From assembly GCA_013288905.1 (NCBI GenBank), contig JABDAW010000006.1, positions 4,623 to 41,107 of the forward strand: DNA of 36,485 nt, in the 5' to 3' direction. Positions within the stretch are counted from its first letter, which is position 1; each line of letters begins with the position of its first letter. This DNA is from Bacteroidota bacterium. Its GTDB lineage: Bacteria > Bacteroidota > Bacteroidia > AKYH767-A > JABDAW01. Both the position numbers and the translations under genes were made by a program. Below, in pieces: positions 18,372-26,138 of the stretch. The notes under the pieces are model-generated. The model did not search any database. It was not told the DNA's origin and saw only the letters and a list, made by a program, of their open reading frames with translations.

Positions 18372-20987
18372 CTAAGCAGACCGTAATCTCCTCTTTGTGG
18401 TGTGTTGAAAATTCTCTTTTATAGTTTGTTTCAAAACAGGTTTTATCTCTTGTTTCTTTTCCTTCAATTTAGTCCTTAGTTGTATGGCGAAGGTTCCCCC
18501 AATAAAACTTAAGAGCAATAAAGAACTGATCAGCGAAATAGTTTCACAGGGAGCATAAAAAGCAGGTTCAAATTTGAATTCAATAAGATGATTTCCGGCA
18601 GGGATATTCATGCCTCTCAAGATATAATCCGTACGAAAGTATTTTGCAGGTTTGCCATCCAGATATGCATTCCAGCCATTAGAAAAATAAACCTCCGAAA
18701 ATACTGCGAGTTGCTCAGAAGTCGTATTTGAATGGTAGGTTAAATCATTCGGAAGATAATTGGTTAATTTAATAGTAGAAAGAGAATCCGGCGCAGGGTG
18801 AAGATTGCCTAAAGAAGATTTGAATTGCGCATCAATGACAGCAATGCTGGCAGGATCAAACTTCCCCATGACATTAAGTTCTGAATCTGCATTCTCGACA
18901 ATCTTATAATCTTTCACAAACCAGCAGTTTCCCAAAGCATTAGTATTGAGATAGGGCGCGCCATCCAAACTATCAATAATATATTTCCCATTAAGCATAT
19001 TTATACAATCAGCGCTCGCCATCGCTTGCTTAATTTGCTCTTGATTCCTGGTCTTAAAGGAATTATTAATCTTGCTTATTTCATTAAGCAATTCAGCATT
19101 TTTCAACTCATGGAACCGTTGTAATATTGCACCGTTATAACCTCCGATAGATTTATGGAAAAACGAGGTACGAGCATCATTAAAAGGATCCCCTTGTATA
19201 TTCATGACGCGATAGTCAAGGCTTTTATCTTTTTGAATTTCAAGGTCGGCATTCTGAGGCAGATAAGCGATATCGCCAATATTGGGATACTTAAAACTAT
19301 CATCATTAAGATACCTTTTATCCACTGCCCAGAGATCGCCAACAATCAATAATCCCATGCCAATGATAAGATATTGTTTCCTGAAATTAAATCTTGCATA
19401 AGCACATATCAGAAGCCCGGCAAGAGCAATGAATCCAAAGCTTCGAACGGCATCATTAAAGAGAATATTATCACGGGCTTTGGTGACATTATCATTAAAT
19501 TCTTCAGCTTGACTGTTGCTATGTCCTTGTTTAATCAATTGGTCTTTGTAAAGCGTGTATTCATTCTTTAGTTCTATTTTTCCATTCGTCAAAACCTCAA
19601 TAGTCTTGTTTGTATCGGAATATATTGTTGCGGAAATAAAGATTAGAAAAGTAATAGCCGAAGCAATGACGATGTCAGTATAAAGTCTTTTCTTGTTAGT
19701 AAGAAGATATTTAGTGTTAAGAATTCTATTCAAAGCAAAGACCGCAAGAAGAGGCATACAAAACTCGGCAATGATAAGAACAATGGTGACAGACCGGAAT
19801 TTATCATATTCAGGAAAATGTTCATACATCCAATAATTAAAATCAGGGAAATTTTTCCCCCAGGCAAGCAAGATGGAAAGAATCGTACCGACCAGAATCC
19901 ACCATTTATTATTCCCTTCCACAATCATAAGCCCGAGAAGAAAAAGAAAACATACGATAGCCCCGACATAAACAGGTCCGTTAGTAAATTTTTGATTGCC
20001 CCAGTAAGCAGGAAAGTTCCCGATGTTCTCCTGAAATATGGGATTGACATTATTCAATGCCCCATCCTCATCATGAATGGTCTCATTGCTGCGACCTCCC
20101 TTGAAATTAGGAACCAGCATCGTCATCGTTTCGCCGATACCATAACTCCATTCAAAAACAGCATCCTTAGAAAGACCTGTAGCAGTCTTCCTGGCGGTAA
20201 GATCGCTGGGTCCGCGAATTGAATATTTGCTGTAATCTGCCATAGCATACAGGCTGGTGAGATTAGACAAGATGGCGATAACAGTAACCGTAAGAATGAT
20301 GGCTGAAGCATTGATAAAAGATTTCCAGAGCTTGTCTTTAAAGGTTTTATATACCTGGAAAGCCAGCATGACCATGAGCAGCAAAATGAGATAATAAGTA
20401 ACCTGGGGATGACCGGCATTAATCTCAAGAGCAACAGCCAAACCGGTAAGCGCACCACCGATAAGATATTTGCCACGGTAAGTAAGAATTATTCCAGCCA
20501 AAACAGGCGCCATATATCCGATGGCTTCGGCTTTTGTATTATGTCCGGAAGCAATAATAATAAAGAAATAAGACGAAAGACCAAATGCCAGAGCACCAAT
20601 AACAGCAAGGCGATAATCCACATTAATAACTATTAAAAGAAGATAGAACCCTGCGAAATAAAGAAAGAGATAATTGGCAGGATTAGGGATGCCTAAGGTC
20701 AAAGCTTTGTCAATGTATTGAATAAGATTGAAAGGATACCTTGTCGAAATAGGATAAGAAGGCATTCCACCAAACATACTGTTGGTCCAAAGTGGCTCGG
20801 CATCATGTACATTCCTGAAATCGGTAATCTCTTTAGAAGCCCCGTACCATCGGTCAATATCACCTTGATTCAAAACTTTATTCTGAAGCAACGGAGAGAA
20901 ATAGATCAATGCTACTGCAACAAAAATGGCTATTACAATAGTGTGTTTCAGGATTTGGGTACTTAGATTTCTATTCACAGCATTCAT
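18372..20987 (-). CDS. YfhO-like polytopic membrane protein
   Basis: Many hydrophobic segments; motifs LNQGDIDRWYGASKEITDFR, GGMPSYPIST, SGHNTKAEAIGYMAPVLAGI and a C-terminal YFSNGWNAYLDGKPAKYFRTDYILRGMNIPAGNHLIEFKFEP. Start placed at MNAVNRN (20987) instead of the listed 21113. Confidence 0.87.
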   Translation of the reverse strand: MNAVNRNLSTQILKHTIVIAIFVAVALIYFSPLLQNKVLNQGDIDRWYGASKEITDFRNVHDAEPLWTNSMFGGMPSYPISTRYPFNLIQYIDKALTLGIPNPANYLFLYFAGFYLLLIVINVDYRLAVIGALAFGLSSYFFIIIASGHNTKAEAIGYMAPVLAGIILTYRGKYLIGGALTGLAVALEINAGHPQVTYYLILLLMVMLAFQVYKTFKDKLWKSFINASAIILTVTVIAILSNLTSLYAMADYSKYSIRGPSDLTARKTATGLSKDAVFEWSYGIGETMTMLVPNFKGGRSNETIHDEDGALNNVNPIFQENIGNFPAYWGNQKFTNGPVYVGAIVCFLFLLGLMIVEGNNKWWILVGTILSILLAWGKNFPDFNYWMYEHFPEYDKFRSVTIVLIIAEFCMPLLAVFALNRILNTKYLLTNKKRLYTDIVIASAITFLIFISATIYSDTNKTIEVLTNGKIELKNEYTLYKDQLIKQGHSNSQAEEFNDNVTKARDNILFNDAVRSFGFIALAGLLICAYARFNFRKQYLIIGMGLLIVGDLWAVDKRYLNDDSFKYPNIGDIAYLPQNADLEIQKDKSLDYRVMNIQGDPFNDARTSFFHKSIGGYNGAILQRFHELKNAELLNEISKINNSFKTRNQEQIKQAMASADCINMLNGKYIIDSLDGAPYLNTNALGNCWFVKDYKIVENADSELNVMGKFDPASIAVIDAQFKSSLGNLHPAPDSLSTIKLTNYLPNDLTYHSNTTSEQLAVFSEVYFSNGWNAYLDGKPAKYFRTDYILRGMNIPAGNHLIEFKFEPAFYAPCETISLISSLLLLSFIGGTFAIQLRTKLKEKKQEIKPVLKQTIKENFQHTTKRRLRSA

Positions 20988-21219
20988 ACTAATATTATCA
21001 AATTTACCTCCTTTAAATATTTCGGTGGTAAAATTAGAAGAACATTTCTGAATGGCAATACCAATTAAGGTATCTTTAACAGCAATAGAAAAAAGGTTCT
21101 TAGAATAGTTCAAACCCTGCTATTGACAGGTCAATTGGGTTATTGAATATTTAATGGAAAGGAAAAAAGATTTACATTGATTGTCCGGAAATCTGTTTTG
21201 ATGAACTTTACCATTAATG

Positions 21220-21282
21220 ATGAGTTATGAAGTAGGAGTTATGAATCTGTTGACAACTCATAACTCATACTTAATAACTCAT
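21220..21282. repeat. 25-bp-arm inverted repeat touching a stop codon
   Basis: atgagttatgaagtaggagttatga / tcataactcatacttaataactcat, 23/25 pairing. The right arm ends in the stop codon of the minus-strand CDS (21282-21284). Confidence 0.9.
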
Positions 21283-22523
21283 TACTCTTTTACAAACTTC
21301 CCTCGCTCGCTACTATTATTGCTTCTTATCTCATAAAAATAAATTCCGCTATTCCAATTGTCAATTGATAATTGACAATTGACATTGGATAAGATTCCTT
21401 TATAGACTTCATTCCCCAGAAGGTCAGTTATTGTCAATTGTGCATTATCAATTGTCCATTGAGACTTGATGTTTAGAATAGTAGTAGTGGGATTGGGATA
21501 GAGGGTGATGCTTGGGGCGGAAGGAGGTATGGAGGGGATTCCTGTAGTCATATCATACACGGAAATAAAATTCCCAAATGCAACTGGTTCATTTCCGACA
21601 TTAATAGTATCCGTCACAGTATTTGTAAGAGAGTCAATGACACTTACTGTATTATCATATTCATTTGCAACATAAATCTTATCTCCATTAGGGCTTATAG
21701 ATATACCTTGTGGGTATCCACCTACTGGAATAGTAGCTGAAACACTATTTGTATTAGTATTTATTATGCTTACTGTATTATCATCAGCATTTGTAACATA
21801 TACATTATTCCCATTAGGGCTTACTGCTACTCCAAAAGGTACATTGCCAACTGGAATTGAATCCAAAACAGTATTAGTTGCAGTATTTATTACATAAACT
21901 TTATTGCTAAAACCATCATTAGCAACATATAACTTACTTCCATCAGGACTAACAGCTACGCCAAAAGGATTATCGTAAGGAAAATGACCAACATGAATTA
22001 TTGACAAAACAGTATCAGCCATTGTGTTAATAGTGCTAACTGTAGCATCAGAACTATTCACAACATAAACTTTACTTCCATCTGGGCTGACAGCCATACC
22101 CATAGGATAATTACCAACCGGAATTGTTGCTGAAACCATATTGGTAGTTGTATTAATTACACTTACTGTATTAGAACCCTGATTCGAAACATATACTTTA
22201 GTTCCATTTGGAATTACAACAAGTGTCCAAGGTCTATTACCTACATTAACAGGAGCAGAAACAGCATTAGTAGCAGTGTTTAAAACACTTATGGAATGAG
22301 AATCTAAATTCGAAATAAATACTTTACTTCCATCTTGACTCACAGATACCCCAAAAGCTCCATAGACAACTGGAATTGTAGCAGTTACCGTATGTGTTGT
22401 TACATTAATAACAGATACTGTACCAGCACCAGCATTCGTGATATACGCAGTCTGCCCCTCCCCCTTCCCTCCAATGAAACCCGCCACCACAAGCATCATT
22501 AATTTTATAACATTATTCTTCAT
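21282..22523 (-). CDS. YVTN-family beta-propeller protein with T9SS C-terminal sorting domain
   Basis: Repeats such as AVSPDGSKVYVVNSSDATVSTINT and ISPNGDKIYVANEYDNTVSVID; C-terminus ITLYPNPTTTILNI...GIYFYEIRSNNSSERGKFVKE. Confidence 0.9.
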   Translation of the reverse strand: MKNNVIKLMMLVVAGFIGGKGEGQTAYITNAGAGTVSVINVTTHTVTATIPVVYGAFGVSVSQDGSKVFISNLDSHSISVLNTATNAVSAPVNVGNRPWTLVVIPNGTKVYVSNQGSNTVSVINTTTNMVSATIPVGNYPMGMAVSPDGSKVYVVNSSDATVSTINTMADTVLSIIHVGHFPYDNPFGVAVSPDGSKLYVANDGFSNKVYVINTATNTVLDSIPVGNVPFGVAVSPNGNNVYVTNADDNTVSIINTNTNSVSATIPVGGYPQGISISPNGDKIYVANEYDNTVSVIDSLTNTVTDTINVGNEPVAFGNFISVYDMTTGIPSIPPSAPSITLYPNPTTTILNIKSQWTIDNAQLTITDLLGNEVYKGILSNVNCQLSIDNWNSGIYFYEIRSNNSSERGKFVKE

Positions 22524-22569
22524 GATTTTAATTTGTTTGATAAAACGATTTTTGAATATTTTGGAATGG

Positions 22570-22577
22570 CAAAGTTA
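22570..22577 (-). promoter_or_regulatory. Bacteroidota-type -7 box (TAnnTTTG)
   Basis: TAACTTTG on the minus strand about 47 bp upstream of the start at 22523. No clear -33 element. Confidence 0.4.
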
Positions 22578-22614
22578 CATTAAATAGTTTGGAATAGGAA
22601 AAGTTTCCACGAAT

Positions 22615-22706
22615 CCTTTCAGGTGCGAAGCTCCTGGAAGGTTTAATTCTTATAAATCAAGAGAAATGTATGCATCCTGACTGGAGCTTCGCACCAGTCA
22701 GGATGC
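22615..22706. repeat. Two adjacent hairpins with complementary loops
   Basis: cctttcagg-tgcgaagct-cctggaagg (22615-22641) and gcatcctgactgg-agcttcgca-ccagtcaggatgc (22672-22706). The loops are exact reverse complements. Confidence 0.92.
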
Positions 22707-22750
22707 CTGTTCCAAAAACTTAGTCAATGGTTGAAATTGTTTAGCCTATA

Positions 22751-22881
22751 TTTTTTTAACCTTAGTAGAAAGTAATGTTAAGTGAGACATAAAAACCTTA
22801 TTACCTTATTTAACTTTATATAATATGGCAATAAGGTTTTAAAATCTAAACTTGTTTCCTATTCTACTAAGGTTAAAAAAA
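22751..22881. repeat. Inverted-repeat element upstream of array 4
   Basis: 20-bp perfect arms tttttttaaccttagtagaa (22751-22770) / ttctactaaggttaaaaaaa (22862-22881), with inner aaaccttatt / aataaggttt arms. Confidence 0.92.
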
Positions 22882-22882
22882 A

Positions 22883-22989
22883 CAGCAGGAACATCAGATG
22901 CCGAACTCCTTGCCATTAAAGCATTCCAGCAACATCTCTTTCCTGAAGTTCTTGGTATGGAAATTCTTTTTCCAAGTATAAGAGTGAAA
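22883..22989. repeat. Conserved 5' shell module, copy B (precedes array 4)
   Basis: 22912-22972 matches copies A and C at about 57 of 61 positions. The upstream catcagatgccgaactcctt matches copy A. Confidence 0.95.
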
Positions 22990-23325
22990 TATCCAGGCGT
23001 AAGACCTCAACTCTTATGCATAAGACCCCAACTCTTATGCATAAGACCTCAACTCTTATGCATAAGACCCCGACTCTTATGCATAAGACCTCAACTCTTA
23101 TGCATAAGACCTCAACTCTTATGCATAAGACCCCAACTCTTATGCATAAGACCTCAACTCTTATGCATAAGACCCCGACTCTTATGCATAAGACCCCGAC
23201 TCTTATGCATAAGACCTCAACTCTTATACTTAGATATTTCACTCTTATGCCTAAGAGTTGAAGTCTTATACTTAGATATTTTATTCTTATGTATAGTTCC
23301 TCGACTCTTAACCTTGGTTTTTTAA
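22990..23325. repeat. Array 4: 16 units of 21 bp, core unit ctcttatgcataagacc[c/t]c[a/g]a
   Basis: Ten near-identical units 23011-23220 plus degenerate edge units, all 21 bp. Each core unit holds the 12-bp palindrome CTTATGCATAAG. Confidence 0.96.
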
Positions 23326-23411
23326 GAAAGAACCTTGGAAATAGTATTTACAGATATAGTTCTTTAGCTTTTATGTATAGCTTCTATAGAAGCATACTTT
23401 CTTCCATTAAT
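23310..23411. repeat. Conserved 3' shell module, copy B (follows array 4)
   Basis: aaccttggttttttaagaaagaaccttggaaatagt...cttccattaat; 102 bp, ungapped match to 25809-25910 with about 12 mismatches by eye. Confidence 0.93.
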
Positions 23412-23443
23412 ACCTTGCAAGGAACCCTTGATTTGAATAATAG

Positions 23444-23814
23444 ACCTCTTCGGAAAATAGTAAAGTAAGTATAAAATTTCCTTTTTAACCTTAGTATAAA
23501 ACCTGGCATTGGCTGTAATCCAAACCTTATTCCCTTATTCAATAGGCTTTACTGGGAATTTTGTGGGTAAATGATTATAGCGGGATATTAACCAAAATTT
23601 AAAGGGATAAAATTTAACCACAGAGTACACAGATTAACACAGATTTTGGTCGCCAAGAATCTGTGTTAATCTGTGTACTCTGTGGTTAAATTTTATCCTA
23701 TTGAATCAATGTAAATTAAGCTTCCCACAAAATTCCCAGTAGAACCATTCAATAAGGTAATAAGGTCATCATTGACTCTAATTATTTTCTACTAAGGTTA
23801 TTTTCCGAAGAGGT
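23444..23814. mobile_element. ~370-bp nested inverted-repeat element
   Basis: Layers: acctcttcggaaaata/tattttccgaagaggt; aaccttagta/tactaaggtt; accttattcccttattcaat/attcaataaggtaataaggt (imperfect); actgggaattttgtggg/cccacaaaattcccagt; centre is a 41-bp perfect hairpin. Confidence 0.8.
23605..23698. repeat. 41-bp-arm perfect hairpin (ccacagagtacacagattaacacagatt type)
   Basis: 23605-23645 is the exact reverse complement of 23658-23698; loop ttggtcgccaag. Confidence 0.96.
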
Positions 23815-23858
23815 ATAATCTTTCCTACAATCTGATTAGTGAAGGAGCTGCTTTTAAA

Positions 23859-25223
23859 TTATTTTTCGCGGGTAAATCGTACAAAAACACCTTCTTGTTT
23901 CAGAAGAAATGAAGCAGCATCCGTCTCAAAAAGAAGTTCAATTCCATAATCAAAATTCTTAAAATCATCTTTTGCAATCGCTTCCATCGGAATAGGAATT
24001 TGTCCTGTCGCCTGATTGATTAAAGTAGAATCATGCTTACTGATAGTGATGTGCATCTCTAATCCTTTATTATAATAGATTCCCAAATACTTATTTAATT
24101 CTTCGGGACTGACATTTATGGTTTTATGATTAGAAATAGTATAAGGTTTATTGTAACAAATCTTCAGGACAGTACTCATCACTTCGCTGATAGCTGTCAC
24201 GGTGCCATTAGTACATAAAGCAACGGTAAAATGATCCTCAGGAAAGTATTCCAAAGTAGAAACAAAGCCGTCTATTTGCCCGGTATGACCATACCCAAGC
24301 TTGTTGTAGAAAAGGAAAGTAAACATTCCCATTCCATAATCATCCTTCATTGTTTTCATAAGTTCAAGACTGTTTTTATTAACCAACTTACAGGCAAATA
24401 GAGCATCAATAAATTTATTTAAATCGCTCGGAGTAGCGACTACAGACCCGCTCCCGACAAAGACACTACCGTCGGACTCCTTCATTTTAGCGGCATGATT
24501 CCCGGTAAAGAAATAAGAATAAGACTCCTTGTTCTTCACATCAATTTTAGTGGTGGAATAGGTATTTTCTAATCCAAGCCTGGCAGTTATTCTATCCCGA
24601 AGCGCATCCTTGTAAGACTGATGACAAATCTTTTCAATAATATAAGCCAGCAGATTATAATTTGTGTTGCTATAAGCAAACTTCTCATCCGGCGCAAATT
24701 CGGGAGGCTTGCTTGCAATAAGAGAAAGCATTTCTTCTTGTGTTTTCGGCTGATCCATCCAATCATAAAATGCAGTATCTTCGGTGAAATCAAAAAGCCC
24801 GCTCCTGTGTTGAAGAAGATGAGTGATGGTAATTTTATCAGCATTGGGAAGGCGAGGAAAAAACTTCTTTAGCGTATCCGTAAGACTTAATTTCCCCTCC
24901 TCGACAAGCTCCAAAATCATGGTCGCAGTAAACAGTTTGGAGATAGAACCTATTTTATATTTGGTATCAATGGTGGAATGGATTTTCTCTTCCTTGGAAA
25001 TTAAGGAATAGCCCGTGCTGCAGGTATAAATAATCGTATCATTCTTAGAAACAGCAATGCTGTACATCCCTTTATGATTGCTCATGATGGCGGTAAACAA
25101 ACTATCCAATCTTTCTTTATTAATACTTTGGGCACTACATATATTAATGCTAATACCAGCCAAAAAGAAGGCTGCGAAAACGGTATAAACAATCAACCCA
25201 TTTCTAAAATTAAGGAAACTCAT
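23859..25223 (-). CDS. Serine hydrolase of the class C beta-lactamase / penicillin-binding family
   Basis: KYKIGSISKLFTATMILELVEEGKL contains the SxxK motif; LLQHRSGLFDF, YSNTNYNLLAYIIEKI and GYGHTGQIDGF are family motifs. Signal peptide at MSFLNFRNGLIVYTVFAAFFLAGISINICSAQ sets the start at 25223. Confidence 0.9.
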   Translation of the reverse strand: MSFLNFRNGLIVYTVFAAFFLAGISINICSAQSINKERLDSLFTAIMSNHKGMYSIAVSKNDTIIYTCSTGYSLISKEEKIHSTIDTKYKIGSISKLFTATMILELVEEGKLSLTDTLKKFFPRLPNADKITITHLLQHRSGLFDFTEDTAFYDWMDQPKTQEEMLSLIASKPPEFAPDEKFAYSNTNYNLLAYIIEKICHQSYKDALRDRITARLGLENTYSTTKIDVKNKESYSYFFTGNHAAKMKESDGSVFVGSGSVVATPSDLNKFIDALFACKLVNKNSLELMKTMKDDYGMGMFTFLFYNKLGYGHTGQIDGFVSTLEYFPEDHFTVALCTNGTVTAISEVMSTVLKICYNKPYTISNHKTINVSPEELNKYLGIYYNKGLEMHITISKHDSTLINQATGQIPIPMEAIAKDDFKNFDYGIELLFETDAASFLLKQEGVFVRFTREK

Positions 25224-25277
25224 ATTAGTTATTTGTTTTTGCAAAACTAAAATTTCAAAAGGAAAGGAAGGGTGAAG

Positions 25278-25419
25278 AACTTTACTAAAGTTTCTGACTT
25301 TAGTAAAGTTGAAAGCCGAACTCCCAGCCATTAAAGCCTTCCATCCACATCTCTTTCCTGAAGTTCCTGGTATGGAAATTCTTTTTCCAGGTATAAAAGG
25401 GAAAAATCTAAGGTTAGTT
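25278..25419. repeat. Conserved 5' shell module, copy C (precedes array 5)
   Basis: 61-bp identity to copy A at 25327-25387; also shares the upstream aactttactaaag palindrome pair. Confidence 0.95.
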
Positions 25420-25818
25420 TCCAAGGAACAGTGCATTGTTTCAAAGGAACAGTGCATTGTTTCCAAGGAACTGTGCATTGTTTCCAAGGAACAGTGCATT
25501 GTTTCTAAGGAACTGTGCATTGTTTCCAAGGAACAGTGCATTGTTTCCAAGGAACTATGCATTGTTTCCAAGGAACAGTGCATTGTTTCCAAGGAACAGT
25601 GGATGGTTTCTAAGGAACTATGCATTGTTTCCAAGGAACAGTGCATTGTTTCTAAGGAACAATGCATGGTTTCTAAGGAACTATGCATGGTTTCCGAGGA
25701 ACTATGCATTGTTTCCGAGAAACTGTGTATAGTTTCAAAGGAACTATGCTTAGATGCTAAGGAACTGTGCCTGGTTTCCGAGGAACTATGCTTAGATACT
25801 GTGCATCTAACCTTAGTT
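25420..25818. repeat. Array 5: ~19 units of 21 bp, consensus tccaaggaacagtgcattgtt
   Basis: Units start at 25420, 25441 ... 25777, 25798 with constant period; units become more diverged toward the 3' end. Confidence 0.96.
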
Positions 25819-25910
25819 TTTTAAGAAAGAATCTTGGAAATAGTACTTATAGATATAGTTCATTTCCTTTTATGTTTAGGTTCTATAGAAGGATGCTTTC
25901 TTCTATTAAT
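25809..25910. repeat. Conserved 3' shell module, copy C (follows array 5)
   Basis: aaccttagttttttaagaaagaatcttggaaatagt...cttctattaat; 102 bp, homologous to 23310-23411. Confidence 0.93.
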
Positions 25911-25959
25911 TCGTTGCATCAAAGTAAGTTAAGGGAATAAAGGTTTAAAGGCATAGGGC

Positions 25960-26068
25960 ATAAGGTATAGGGAATAGGGTATAGGGTATAAGGTATAGAG
26001 TATAAGGTATAGAGTATAAACCTTATACCCTATACCTTATACCCTATACCCTATTCCCCATGCCTTAT
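25960..26068. repeat. 48-bp-arm hairpin made of ataggg/ataagg tandem motifs
   Basis: Arms 25960-26007 and 26021-26068 pair with about 3 mismatches; 13-nt loop. Confidence 0.92.
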
Positions 26069-26101
26069 ACCCTATTCCCAAAACACTTACTTTAATTTTT
26101 C

Positions 26102-26109
26102 TAATTTTG
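26102..26109 (+). promoter_or_regulatory. Bacteroidota-type -7 box (TAnnTTTG)
   Basis: TAATTTTG about 30 bp upstream of the CDS at 26139, just downstream of a 48-bp-arm hairpin. No clear -33 element. Confidence 0.4.
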
Positions 26110-26138
26110 GCATCTCATAATCTAATAATATATACAAC

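Noticed and set aside
22990-23325. CRISPR-like array
   Set aside because: Units are directly contiguous 21-mers with no unique spacers, and no cas genes are present. The same applies to the other arrays.
25224-25709. N-terminal heptad-repeat domain of the serine hydrolase
   Set aside because: A good signal peptide begins at 25223, and the upstream part is shell module plus array DNA shared with other loci. Retained only as a read-through question.
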